Shown: piece after piece, positions 1-9,642 of the stretch
Layout: each line of letters opens with the position of its first letter
How positions within the stretch are numbered: position 1 is the stretch's first letter
Assembly: GCF_016900375.1 (NCBI RefSeq)
Contig: NZ_JACJKB010000012.1
Location: 28,687-92,686, forward strand
Direction: 5' to 3'
Source: Collinsella tanakaei
Lineage (GTDB): Bacteria > Actinomycetota > Coriobacteriia > Coriobacteriales > Coriobacteriaceae
Length of the DNA: 64,000 nucleotides
Notes under the pieces: generated by a model
Seen by the model: only the letters and a program-made list of their open reading frames with translations
Told to the model about the DNA's origin: nothing
Database searches by the model: none
Position numbers and translations under genes: made by a program

Positions 1-61
1 GAAGGCCGAGAAGCATCATCAAGATAGCAACGATCTTTACGATCTTAGCCAGAGAAGACAT
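1..61 (-). CDS. N-terminus of a membrane or secreted protein (partial)
   Basis: Only the first 20 codons lie in the window. They read MSSLAKIVKIVAILMMLLGL, a short basic start followed by a hydrophobic stretch, as in a signal anchor or first membrane segment. A GAGGGGG ribosome binding site sits about 6 bases upstream of the ATG. The rest of the gene is off the left edge, so the family cannot be named. Confidence 0.7.
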   Translation of the reverse strand, partial: MSSLAKIVKIVAILMMLLGL

Positions 62-156
62 GAATATCCCCCTCTTCATTCAAACTTGCCGGGCGCCGGT
101 TTGTCCGATGCTCCCACGTCAACATATCCGAACTATTGTACCAGCGTGTGCGCAGG

Positions 157-327
157 TCAGCCCCACGGATCACGCTCAAAAAGCGGCTCGGGCTCAGGGC
201 GTCGGTCGGAATAGGGGTCGTAGCCGTCATCGTCCTCGTTCTCCGCGCGAATAAACGGGTCGCACGAGGTGTTCGCCACCTTTCGCGTGCGCTCATCCTG
301 CTGGACGCGCTTGGTCTCCTCAGCCAT
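157..327 (-). CDS. 56-aa acidic hypothetical protein
   Basis: A small ORF opens with MAEETKRVQQDERTRKVANT and ends with LFERDPWG and a TGA stop. A strong AGGAGG site lies 8 bases before the ATG. The product is highly charged, rich in D, E and R, with no membrane segment and one Cys near residue 22. It contains the tyrosine-rich stretch DDDGYDPYSDRRPEPEP. Good ribosome binding site, coding-like composition and a short intergenic setting support a real gene. I do not recognise the family. Its leader (331-379) is duplicated at 1805-1853 in front of a clpB tail fragment. Confidence 0.65.
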   Translation of the reverse strand: MAEETKRVQQDERTRKVANTSCDPFIRAENEDDDGYDPYSDRRPEPEPLFERDPWG

Positions 328-330
328 ACG

Positions 331-379
331 TTAAGCCTCCTGTCGAATACCCTCGCTTCCCCGCCCACTCTACCACGTA
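331..379 (-). repeat. Duplicated leader, copy 1 (upstream of the 56-aa gene)
   Basis: This 49-bp block carries the AGGAGG ribosome binding site and upstream leader of the 56-aa ORF. It is nearly identical to 1805-1853, where the same leader precedes a clpB tail fragment instead of the small gene. The two copies differ at only a handful of bases. Confidence 0.75.
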
Positions 380-387
380 GGCATCAG

Positions 388-410
388 GGAGTGCCTGCCC
401 CATGCTCCCG
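388..410. repeat. REP-like palindrome, GGGAG/CTCCC arms
   Basis: Arms GGGAG and CTCCC flank the core GTGCCTGCCCC. The same core is found in the palindrome at 1659-1684. It belongs to the group of REP-like elements in this window whose loop keeps a CCTGNCCCC-type core. Confidence 0.5.
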
Positions 411-443
411 CCATCGTGCTCGGCAGATATCGACTCGGCGCGT

Positions 444-500
444 GCTCACCTTGTTAGAATTTGCTCACTTTGTTAGAATTTGCTCAACTTGTTAGAATTC
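444..500. repeat. Three tandem 19-bp repeats before the AAA ATPase
   Basis: Three head-to-tail 19-bp units of the form GCTCA-NN-TTGTTAGAATT-N run without gaps (444-462, 463-481, 482-500). They are AT-richer than their surroundings and end about 22 bases before the likely GTG start of the AAA ATPase gene. Tandem sites at one helical face spacing suggest a protein-binding operator. Three short units without spacers do not make a CRISPR. Confidence 0.8.
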
Positions 501-521
501 GCATTCAAGATTGGCAGCACC

Positions 522-1616
522 GTGGCACCCAAACGCAAAAACCCTTTCAAGCCAACTGCCGGCATGAATCCTCCCGAGCTTATCGGGCGTGATTCGATTC
601 TCGACGACTTCAGCGATGCGCTCGAAAACGGGCCCGGGTCTCCCGACCGGCTTGCGCGCATTTCTGGAATGCGCGGCGTCGGGAAGACCGTTCTGCTCAA
701 TGCGATGGGGGACATTGCCCGTGAGCATGGCTTCCATGTTGTCGACGTTGCCTCCAACCCTGGCTTTTGCAAACGCATCCATGCGGCCCTCACTCGCACC
801 GAACTGGCATCGCTCTCAATAACGCCAACGATCCTTGGCGTCAGCATCGGCTCAGCAGAACTCTCTAGATCGCCGACCCAGCTCGGAGAAGCCATGTTCA
901 ACGCCTCGAAACATGGCGGCCTGCTCGTCACGCTTGACGAAATACAGGATGCCCCCCTCGACGAGCTACGGGAGCTTGGCAACGAGATACAGCTGCTCAT
1001 TCGCCAGGGAGCCAACGTCGCTTTCGCATTCGCAGGTCTGCCAACGTCCGTTGACGAGGCGGTTGGCGCCGACACGCTCACGTTCCTGCAGCGTGCAAAG
1101 CACATCGAACTCGCCAAGCTCTCCGATTATGAGGTCGGAGCATCCCTAGAGGACACCGTGCGACGAGCCGGCAAGGAGCTCGTGCACGAAGCGACGCCCC
1201 TGCTCACCAAGGCTGCTGCAGGCTATCCGTTTATGATTCAACTGGTCGGCTACTACACGTGGCAGGCATCGGAACGCCGCGGCTCAGACACCATTGACGC
1301 ACAAGATGCGCGCCGCGGCGCGGAGATCGCGCGTGCCAATTTCGACACCATGGTCATCGAGCCCGCGCTCCGCCGGCTACCGCAGAAGCAAATCGAATAC
1401 CTCGTCGCCATGGCGCGTTGCCCCGAACAGCCCGCGCAGACGGGCGAGGTCTCCCGCCTTATGGGGCTTTCCACCAAAGACACGAGCTCGTATCGCAAGC
1501 GCCTCATCGACGCCGCCGTCATCGAGAAAGCCGGCTACGGCAGGGTCGCCTTCGCCATCCCCTACATGCGTGAATACCTAGTCGAACACACAGACGAGCT
1601 CATCGGCGAGGCATAG
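522..1616 (+). CDS. AAA family ATPase (STAND/ORC-like)
   Basis: A cytoplasmic P-loop ATPase of 364 aa. The Walker A motif is GMRGVGKT at about residue 58, followed by a Walker B-like LLVTLDEIQDA. The C-terminal third looks like a winged helix (EVSRLMGLSTKDTSSYRKRL). The early NPFKPTAG...PPELIGR block is typical of stand-alone bacterial AAA proteins of unknown role, often found in accessory regions. I chose the GTG at 522 because family members start just before NPFKPTAG; a TTG at 480 inside the tandem repeats and an ATG at 564 are in frame. No partner gene is nearby, so the function is open: DNA-associated switch, defence or toxin-antitoxin roles are all possible. Confidence 0.85.
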   Translation: MAPKRKNPFKPTAGMNPPELIGRDSILDDFSDALENGPGSPDRLARISGMRGVGKTVLLNAMGDIAREHGFHVVDVASNPGFCKRIHAALTRTELASLSITPTILGVSIGSAELSRSPTQLGEAMFNASKHGGLLVTLDEIQDAPLDELRELGNEIQLLIRQGANVAFAFAGLPTSVDEAVGADTLTFLQRAKHIELAKLSDYEVGASLEDTVRRAGKELVHEATPLLTKAAAGYPFMIQLVGYYTWQASERRGSDTIDAQDARRGAEIARANFDTMVIEPALRRLPQKQIEYLVAMARCPEQPAQTGEVSRLMGLSTKDTSSYRKRLIDAAVIEKAGYGRVAFAIPYMREYLVEHTDELIGEA

Positions 1617-1658
1617 CAGAGTGCGGTGACCCCGGATCGCTCCGGAGCCGCCGCCCTT

Positions 1659-1684
1659 GGGAAAATAGTGCCTGCCCCTTTCCC
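1659..1684. repeat. REP-like palindrome, GGGAAA/TTTCCC arms
   Basis: Arms GGGAAA and TTTCCC flank AATAGTGCCTGCCCC, sharing the GTGCCTGCCCC core with 388-410. It sits just after the stop codon of the clpB tail fragment, where it may act as its hairpin. Confidence 0.55.
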
Positions 1685-1685
1685 G

Positions 1686-1802
1686 CTATTCGGGAATCTC
1701 GTAGGTCGGGACAGGCCCCGTGGCGTCGGACGCCACGTAGAACGTGCCGTCGGCGTCCACATCGACCGTGATCTGGTCGCCCCCGAGCACGCAGCCGTCG
1801 AT
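1686..1802 (-). pseudogene. clpB 3'-end fragment (stranded copy of the ClpB tail)
   Basis: On the minus strand 38 codons plus a TAG stop match the extreme C-terminus of ClpB (6269-6390): both contain GDQITVDVDADG and ATGP-PTYE. The full gene reads KFFVAQDATGPAPTYEVPDG; this copy reads TFYVASDATGPVPTYEIPE. The reading frame is intact, but there is no ATG. Upstream it is joined at TTAACC to a copy of the leader of the 56-aa gene, so an AGGAGG site lies 7 to 8 bases before an ATC codon. A degenerate relative of the clpB terminator lies around 1630-1658. It is most likely a recombination remnant; translation from ATC or the GTG four codons in is conceivable but unsupported. Confidence 0.8.
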
Positions 1803-1804
1803 GG

Positions 1805-1853
1805 TTAAGCCTCCTGTCGAGCATCCTCACTTCCCGCCCACTCTACCATGTGG
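1805..1853 (-). repeat. Duplicated leader, copy 2 (upstream of the clpB tail fragment)
   Basis: This is the second copy of the leader at 331-379 and includes AGGAGG. Here it is fused to the clpB tail remnant, with ATG replaced by ATC at the start position. Confidence 0.75.
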
Positions 1854-1871
1854 AAGCCAAAGAGCTCCTGC

Positions 1872-1947
1872 GTGTCGGATTGTGTCCGTGGGTTTGGTCC
1901 GCTTAGACGCCGGCAATTGGACCAAACCCACGGACACAATCCGACAC
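1872..1947. repeat. Perfect 29-bp inverted repeat
   Basis: Two perfectly complementary 29-bp arms (1872-1900 and 1919-1947) flank an 18-base spacer. The arm contains GTGGGTTTGGTCC. It resembles the inverted repeats at 6103-6160 and 13915-14052, which also carry a GGG(C/T)TTTGGNC motif in the arm. It lies downstream of the PTS operon, next to the real terminator. Confidence 0.85.
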
Positions 1948-1985
1948 GAAAAACGGCGGCGCGCCCCCTGCTGCGCACCGCCGTT
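1946..1985 (-). terminator. Rho-independent terminator of the malA-PTS operon
   Basis: On the minus strand the stem AACGGCGGTGCGC / GCGCGCCGCCGTT with a short loop is followed by TTTTTC. It lies about 70 bases after the stop codon of the EIICB gene. Confidence 0.85.
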
Positions 1986-2052
1986 ATCCATAAGGCTCGG
2001 GAGCTGTCTTCCCTTTGCCGTATCGGCTATCTGGCTATCTGGCCATCTCGCC

Positions 2053-3618
2053 CTACTCCATACCGAGCGTTTCTCGCATCTGTGTGGCGTAGTTCGAAGC
2101 CATCTGACCGTACACGATCTGCACGCCTCCGGCCACATGCACGATGCCGCGCGCCTCGAGCTCATCGGTAAAGACCTTGTCGTCGGCAACCTTGCTGCAA
2201 TCGTTCAGCTGCAGGCGCAGACGGGTGAAGCATGCCTCGGCGCTCTTGATGTTGTCGGCACCACCCACGGCCTCGATGATCAGCGGGATCAGGTTGCTCA
2301 CGGGAGCCTTCTTGGCGGCCTCGCCCTCGGCGCCGGCCTCGGGAAGCTCGCGACCGGGGGTCTTCAGGTCCATCTTCTTGATGAGCACGCTGAAGACGCC
2401 GAAGTAGGTGATGAACCAAATCGGGCCAAGAAGCAGGATCCACTGCCAACCGGAACCCTTATCAGCGCCCAGGATGCCGTTGAAGATCAGCGACAGCAGC
2501 GGTCCGCCGAACGTCGCGGAGCCAGCAACGTTGAAGTCCAGAAGGAACGTGAAGGCATACGCCAGGCCGGCCATGATCGCATGCACGAGGTAGAGCACCG
2601 GCGCGATGAACAGGAACGAGTACTCGAGCGGCTCGGTGATACCGGAGAGCACACACGGGATGACGAGCGCAATCATCAGCGCGAAGGTCTTCTTCTTGTT
2701 CTCGGGCAGCGCGGTGCGGTAGAACGCGAGCGCGGCGCCGGGCAGGCCGAACATCGCGAAGATGACCTTGCCGTTCATGACGAAGCGGCTCACGTTGATG
2801 TCAAAGGGCGTCGCCGCCGAGCCCAGGATGGCGCTGTAGATGTTGACGGCACCGGAGACGGTCTCGCCATCGATAACCTGCGTGCCGCCGAGCGACGTGA
2901 AGAAGAACGGCAGGTACACGAAGTGATGCAGGCCGAAGGGCAGCAGCAAGCGCTCGCCGGCGCCGTATACGAACGAGCCGAACACGCCGGTGGCGCGGAT
3001 GAAGTCGGACAGCGCACCCAGGCCGGTCTGGATAACCGGGAACACAAGCGCCAGCACGATGGCGAGAACGCTGCAGCCCACGAGCGTCACCGCGGGAATG
3101 AAGCGCACACCGTTGAAGATGGACAGCGCCGCCGGGAGCTCGATCTTGTAGAAGCGATTATGCAGGTACGCCACGAGCGCGCCCACGACCAGGCCGCCGA
3201 TAACGCCGGTGTCGAGCGTAACCGTACCCAAGATGGTGCTCTGGCCGGTAGCCAGGTTCTCGAGATCGATCGTGCCGATGGCCGTCAGGAACGTGCCCAT
3301 CACGGCGTTGAGCGTCATGTAGCCGATCAGACCGCAGAGTGCCGCCGTCGCCTTCTCGCCCTTGGCAAAGCCATACGCCAGGCACACGGCAAAGATCAGC
3401 GGAATGTTGCTCATCACCACGCCCGCGGCGGCCTTGAGAATGGCGAAGAAGATGGCGAGCACGGGAGTCCCCAGCCACGGCGCGTACTCAAGCAGCATCG
3501 GGCTCGTGAACGCATTGCCGAATCCCTGGAGGATGCCCGCGATGGGAAGGATGAGCACGGGCGTCATCAGGACTTTGCCCAAGCGCTGGAACTTAGCCAG
3601 CAGTTCGTCTTTTGTCAT
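2053..3618 (-). CDS. PTS alpha-glucoside transporter, EIICB
   Basis: A 521-aa membrane permease that imports and phosphorylates a disaccharide. About ten hydrophobic segments form the EIIC domain (residues 1 to about 410), including the GITEPLEYSF motif typical of glucose-family EIIC. A linker leads to an EIIB domain whose phospho-cysteine is in SAEACFTRLRL. No EIIA is present, so an EIIA must come from elsewhere; the beta-glucoside EIIBCA at 38327-40228 is one candidate. The partner GH4 enzyme immediately upstream points to maltose-type alpha-glucosides (GlvC/MalB/AglA-like). The ATG at 3618 has a GAGGGGAT site; the longer frame beyond it has no support. The gene is second in a two-gene operon, separated from the first by a perfect hairpin. 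Confidence 0.92.
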   Translation of the reverse strand: MTKDELLAKFQRLGKVLMTPVLILPIAGILQGFGNAFTSPMLLEYAPWLGTPVLAIFFAILKAAAGVVMSNIPLIFAVCLAYGFAKGEKATAALCGLIGYMTLNAVMGTFLTAIGTIDLENLATGQSTILGTVTLDTGVIGGLVVGALVAYLHNRFYKIELPAALSIFNGVRFIPAVTLVGCSVLAIVLALVFPVIQTGLGALSDFIRATGVFGSFVYGAGERLLLPFGLHHFVYLPFFFTSLGGTQVIDGETVSGAVNIYSAILGSAATPFDINVSRFVMNGKVIFAMFGLPGAALAFYRTALPENKKKTFALMIALVIPCVLSGITEPLEYSFLFIAPVLYLVHAIMAGLAYAFTFLLDFNVAGSATFGGPLLSLIFNGILGADKGSGWQWILLLGPIWFITYFGVFSVLIKKMDLKTPGRELPEAGAEGEAAKKAPVSNLIPLIIEAVGGADNIKSAEACFTRLRLQLNDCSKVADDKVFTDELEARGIVHVAGGVQIVYGQMASNYATQMRETLGME

Positions 3619-3637
3619 GGTCAAATCCCCTCTATCC

Positions 3638-3666
3638 GGAGGTGCGGCGTAACGTGCCGCACCTCC
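3638..3666 (-). promoter_or_regulatory. Intercistronic hairpin between GH4 gene and EIICB gene
   Basis: A perfect 11-bp stem GGAGGTGCGGC / GCCGCACCTCC with a 7-base loop fills the 62-base gap between the two operon genes and ends 19 bases before the EIICB start. It has no U-tract, so it is more likely an mRNA stability or partial termination element that sets unequal expression of the two genes. A similar hairpin lies between the two genes of the beta-glucoside operon. Confidence 0.7.
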
Positions 3667-3680
3667 GTCGTCGGCATCGT

Positions 3681-5006
3681 CTAGTGCAGCTCGGGCCAGT
3701 AGTCCTTGTTGGCCTCGATGAGCGCGTCGAGAATCTTGCGGGCCTTCTTGGCATCGCCCACCAGACGATTGAGGGTCAGTGCCTGCAGGGCCTTCTCGTA
3801 GGAGCCCTCCATCCACGCCTCAACGGTCAGGCGCTCATAAGCGTACTGGTTCTCCATGAGGCCGCGATAGAAGGTACCGATCTTGCCCACGGCATACGGG
3901 TCGGGACCGTTCTTGCCAACGCTCGCAGCGACCTCGACCATGGCATCGTCGGGCATGCCCTCGATGATGCCGTCGTTGCGGACCATCACGATGAACGTCT
4001 TGCGGGTGTTGCGGTAGATAGCGGAGGACACCTCGACGATCATGTCGCCATGCGCGTCGTTCTGCACGACCGAGGAACCCTTGGCGGTTCCGGCCTCGGC
4101 AACACGGCGGCACTCGGTGAACACGCGCTTCTCGCGGCCGTTCATGACCTCGTCGGAGCGGGTGTAGTTGGGATCGAGGTGCGCCAGCTTGTACTCCGGA
4201 TACAGGTAGTACTGCAGATAGGTGTTGGGCAGGTACTCGGGGAAGTCCTCGAGCATGTCCTTGACCATGGCGTAGGTGTCGAGCCACGACTGGTCGCGCT
4301 GCTCGGCGTCGACGGGAAGGAAGCCGTTCTTCTCGGTGTACTCCTTGACGAGCGGCACGAGGTCGTTGCCCTCCTCGTCGTAAAGGTGCGTAAACCAGCC
4401 GAAGTGGTTGAGGCCGAAGTACACGGGCTCGACGTTGGTCATGTCGCGATCAAGCAGGCGGCCGTAGGAGCGCAGCAGGTTGACCGGCTGATCGCAGATG
4501 TTGAGGACACGCTTCTCGTCGGGGAAGATACGATCGAGGCCATAGGCCACGATAGCGGCCGGGTTGGTGTAGTTGATGATCCACGCCTCCGGGCTGCGCT
4601 CGCGAACATCGTTCACGATCTCGACCATGTCGCGCATGGAGCGCATGCCGTAGGCCATGCCGCCGGGGCCGACCGTCTCCTGGCCGATGATGCCCATGGA
4701 CAGCGGGATCTTCTCGTCCTTGCTACGCATCTCGTAGCCGCCGGTGCGAATCTGGCACAGGGCGAAGTCGATGTCGGTGTAGGCGACGTCCTTGTCGGTG
4801 GTGTAGATGAACTCGACCTCGGGCGCCTCCTCGGCAAACAGGATCTTGCCGAACTCGCCGATGGGCTCCTGGCGCTCCGCGTCGATGTCGTAGAGGCACA
4901 CGCGATTCAGCGGGAAGATATCGAGATGCTTGGTGAGGGCCTTGAGGATGCCGGGGCACCACGTCGAGCCGCCGCCGATGAGAACGATATTGAGCTTGTC
5001 TTTCAT
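3681..5006 (-). CDS. malA: 6-phospho-alpha-glucosidase, GH4 family
   Basis: A 441-aa cytoplasmic NAD+ and metal-dependent hydrolase that splits the phosphorylated disaccharide delivered by the PTS. The N-terminal nucleotide-binding loop is LIGGGSTWCPG. The metal-site cysteine motif is CDQP (within NICDQPVNLL), matching the CDxP pattern of alpha-specific GH4 enzymes rather than the CN(V)P of phospho-beta-glucosidases. A GLNHFGWFT motif supplies the second metal ligand. The start at 5006 has a GAGGGGAGAAG site and gives the usual family length. It is the first gene of the operon and is divergent from an RpiR regulator. Related to GlvA/MalH/AglB; the exact sugar is inferred. Confidence 0.92.
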   Translation of the reverse strand: MKDKLNIVLIGGGSTWCPGILKALTKHLDIFPLNRVCLYDIDAERQEPIGEFGKILFAEEAPEVEFIYTTDKDVAYTDIDFALCQIRTGGYEMRSKDEKIPLSMGIIGQETVGPGGMAYGMRSMRDMVEIVNDVRERSPEAWIINYTNPAAIVAYGLDRIFPDEKRVLNICDQPVNLLRSYGRLLDRDMTNVEPVYFGLNHFGWFTHLYDEEGNDLVPLVKEYTEKNGFLPVDAEQRDQSWLDTYAMVKDMLEDFPEYLPNTYLQYYLYPEYKLAHLDPNYTRSDEVMNGREKRVFTECRRVAEAGTAKGSSVVQNDAHGDMIVEVSSAIYRNTRKTFIVMVRNDGIIEGMPDDAMVEVAASVGKNGPDPYAVGKIGTFYRGLMENQYAYERLTVEAWMEGSYEKALQALTLNRLVGDAKKARKILDALIEANKDYWPELH

Positions 5007-5166
5007 GAGAACTTCTCCCCTCACAAGGGTTGCAGTGCGTCCCAAGCGGGAACGGTGCGACTCCGCGGCTGCCGTTCTTCGTCCCCCTTCGGTGTCTCCA
5101 TTGTGCATGCACGGATGTCGGCATGAGCGTCTGAGCTGCGCAAACGGGCGTGCGACACGCGTTTTG

Positions 5167-5210
5167 CGCCGCAACACACATCTGTGTCGCGCAACACATG
5201 GGGTATTGCG
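5167..5210. promoter_or_regulatory. Candidate RpiR operator in the malA/rpiR divergent region
   Basis: The 310-base divergent region holds repeated GCAACACA units (5171 and 5191), the first overlapping an inverted repeat ACACA-N4-TGTGT. This is the obvious symmetric element in the region and the likely binding site of the neighbouring RpiR protein. The assignment is inference from position and symmetry. Confidence 0.45.
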
Positions 5211-5316
5211 CCGTTAACGAACAAGATATGACCGCTTACGGACACCCTGCTGCGGCCCCATGCGGAATCATGGGATATTTGCTTGTTCGTGTAGCAAGTA
5301 GAAAGGTGTCGCGACC

Positions 5317-6075
5317 GTGCAGGACTCGTTCTACAACCACGTTAAGTCGGGAGAGAAGAACCTCAACGATCTCGAGGGCAAGATCTTGCGCTACATCGTC
5401 TCGCTGCGCGGCGACATCGAGCAGGCGACCTCGAAGGGCATCGCGGCGCATTTCTACGTTGCGCCCAACACCATCGTGCGCCTGGCGCATAAACTCGGGT
5501 TTACAGGCTTCACCGAGCTCAAGCATTCGTACCTGCTCTCGCTCGAACGCAACCGCTACACCATCGAGACCATCCCGCTCGACCTGCAGATCATCCAGAC
5601 CAAGGACCTCGTGCACGACATCACGATCAACAAGGTCGTCGACGCCATCGAGCACGCAGGGCACATCGTGTTCTTCTGCTCAGGGTTTTCGAAATACCCC
5701 TGCCTCGAGATGGCTGAGAAGCTCAAGATCATGGGCAAAAACACCGATACGCTCAGCGAGCGCCATGTCATGCGCCACTACGCGGAGCTGCTCGGCCCCG
5801 ACGACCTCGTGTTCAGCGTGTCGATCAGCGGCGAGACCGAGGTGTCGATCGACGCGACCTCCATCGCCAAGAGCCGTGGCAGCAAGATCGTCACCATGAC
5901 GGGTATCTCTAAGAACTCGCTGTCCAAGCTCGCCGATATCCCGCTGTTTACCGTCGAGAAGCAGGTCCGTTTCGGCAACATGGACCTCGACAGCCGCCTG
6001 ATGTTCCACTACGTGTTCGAGATGATCTTCGAGCGCTTCTTCGAACGCACGCAGCAGGCGGAGATGGAGTCCTGA
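5317..6075 (+). CDS. RpiR family transcriptional regulator (HTH + SIS)
   Basis: A 252-aa regulator. The N-terminal RpiR helix-turn-helix (about residues 1-75) contains SKGIAAHFYVAPNTIVRLAH. A SIS sugar-phosphate-binding domain follows (about 105-235) with SVSISGETEVSIDA. It is transcribed away from the malA-EIICB operon and probably senses the phosphorylated disaccharide or glucose 6-phosphate to control that operon. The start is a GTG at 5317 with a GAAAGG site; no better ATG is near. Confidence 0.9.
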   Translation: MQDSFYNHVKSGEKNLNDLEGKILRYIVSLRGDIEQATSKGIAAHFYVAPNTIVRLAHKLGFTGFTELKHSYLLSLERNRYTIETIPLDLQIIQTKDLVHDITINKVVDAIEHAGHIVFFCSGFSKYPCLEMAEKLKIMGKNTDTLSERHVMRHYAELLGPDDLVFSVSISGETEVSIDATSIAKSRGSKIVTMTGISKNSLSKLADIPLFTVEKQVRFGNMDLDSRLMFHYVFEMIFERFFERTQQAEMES

Positions 6076-6102
6076 GACAGGCAGCGTGGTTACCCGCCAC
6101 GT

Positions 6103-6160
6103 CGAACCTATGGGTTTGGACTGTATGCGCCCCGCCAAACGGTCCAAACCCGTAGGTTCG
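6103..6160. repeat. 19-bp inverted repeat after rpiR gene
   Basis: Arms CGAACCTATGGGTTTGGAC (6103-6121) and its complement with one mismatch (6142-6160) flank a 20-base spacer. Partly matching bases extend outward. It shares GGGTTTGG with the repeat at 1872-1947. It lies between convergent genes and may double as a terminator for the rpiR gene. Confidence 0.75.
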
Positions 6161-6196
6161 TCCGCCATGTTGCCGTCATCGTCTCTTCGGCAGCGC

Positions 6197-6237
6197 AAAA
6201 GGCCGGCGGCCCCGGATTGTTCCAGGGCCGCCGGCCT
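6197..6237 (-). terminator. Rho-independent terminator of clpB
   Basis: A perfect 13-bp stem AGGCCGGCGGCCC / GGGCCGCCGGCCT with a 12-base loop is followed on the minus strand by TTTT. It lies about 30 bases after the clpB stop codon. A degenerate copy lies near the clpB tail fragment at about 1630-1658. Confidence 0.85.
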
Positions 6238-6268
6238 ATCGTGTTAGGCAAGCTGTCTGCCTGCGACG

Positions 6269-8893
<2,625 letters not shown>

Positions 8894-8976
8894 ATACCTC
8901 ACCTCTCCTGGGGTGCTGCCGCCCTACGGGGCGGCATTCGTCTGTTCGAGAGGTATTGTTACCGATTTTTGCTGCA

Positions 8977-9017
8977 GCTATACCGAAATCTAAGTCTCCA
9001 TATATAAGATTTTCTAA
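8977..9017 (-). promoter_or_regulatory. HAIR-like heat-shock operator and promoter of clpB
   Basis: The inverted repeat AAATCT-N14-AAGATTT (8986-9011) with the flanking TTCTAA and a downstream GTATAGC on the minus strand is repeated almost exactly upstream of dnaK (47493-47531), with identical spacing. GTATAGC is a candidate -10 element about 80 bases before the clpB start. The layout (arms near CTAAGT-N7-ATAAG) is reminiscent of the actinobacterial HspR box CTTGAGT-N7-ACTCAAG but is AT-richer. HspR is encoded at 42850-43263. Binding is inferred. Confidence 0.7.
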
Positions 9018-9019
9018 GC

Positions 9020-9084
9020 GCGACAAGATGGGGCCAGGTACAAACTTGTCGGCGACAAGTTTGAACCCGGCCCCATCTTGTCGC
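9020..9084. repeat. Head-to-head pair of REP-A palindromes
   Basis: Two CGACAAG...CTTGTCG elements are joined as a 65-bp inverted pair; the halves are complementary except at two positions. Cores are GGGGCCAGGTAC and its reverse form. It lies just beyond the stop of the lipoprotein gene at 9094 and may terminate it, though no U-tract follows. Confidence 0.8.
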
Positions 9085-9093
9085 TTTTGGTTG

Positions 9094-9639
9094 CTATGGG
9101 AGCGCAAGCGTGAGTTCCACAGCGCCCGGCCCGAGAGCCTCCTCCCAACCCGCGAGGTCATCCACCCGGGCCAAGCGCGTGTAGCTCCACGCGTTCTCAC
9201 CATAGAAGCACACGATCTGGTCGCCCTGGTACAGAACGATATCGCCGGGAGCAGTCGTGATGCGCTCGTTCTCCGCAGGAAGCGTGAACCCCAAGTCGCC
9301 AACTTTCTCGAACCCTGCGTAATCGTCCAAGCCGACCGTCAGCGGCCCGTCTGCGAGCATCTCGGCGAGCCTCGACGACGCCGCGCTGTCTGCGAGCGTC
9401 GCCGCGAATGGCGCGCCGTTGACCGTCTCCGTAATCTGCACGGCTTCTCCTTTCGTACCGGCGTTCACCCCAACGTCCACCATGCTCCCGCATGCAACGG
9501 CACCCACCGCATCCGGCGGGCCTTCCATCAACGGCGCCCCCGAATCGCGGCATCCGACCAGACCGGATACAACGAGAGCGAGCATCACGGCGAGAGTCCC
9601 GCGGACGAGCGCCGACGAGACGGCCCGATGGCGTCTCAT
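9094..9639 (-). CDS. Lipoprotein with cyclophilin-like domain
   Basis: A 181-aa exported lipoprotein. A basic start and hydrophobic stretch lead to the lipobox LVGC at about residue 29. Residues about 65-180 form a cyclophilin-like fold of the small bacterial type (VQITETVNGAPFAATLADSAAS ... DIVLYQGDQIVCFYGENAWSYTRL). The biochemical role of this domain is unknown; it often sits beside flavodoxins and reductases. The gene starts 3 bases after the hydrolase stop codon, so both are in one operon. Two more copies of this domain occur in the window, one stand-alone (25689-26051) and one fused to DUF362 (29363-30754). Confidence 0.85.
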   Translation of the reverse strand: MRRHRAVSSALVRGTLAVMLALVVSGLVGCRDSGAPLMEGPPDAVGAVACGSMVDVGVNAGTKGEAVQITETVNGAPFAATLADSAASSRLAEMLADGPLTVGLDDYAGFEKVGDLGFTLPAENERITTAPGDIVLYQGDQIVCFYGENAWSYTRLARVDDLAGWEEALGPGAVELTLALP

Positions 9640-9642
9640 CGC

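Noticed and set aside
444..500. CRISPR-like tandem repeats
   Set aside because: Units are 19 bp with no spacers and only three copies; no cas gene is near.
1744..3684. Long plus-strand ORF (646 codons)
   Set aside because: It lies antisense to the EIICB gene, which has clear PTS motifs; the plus-strand product is low-complexity and rich in Arg, Glu and Gln, as expected from a GC-rich shadow frame.
9020..9084. Riboswitch or attenuator upstream of clpB
   Set aside because: The same palindrome type occurs at many unrelated places, so it is a dispersed repeat, not a gene-specific switch.
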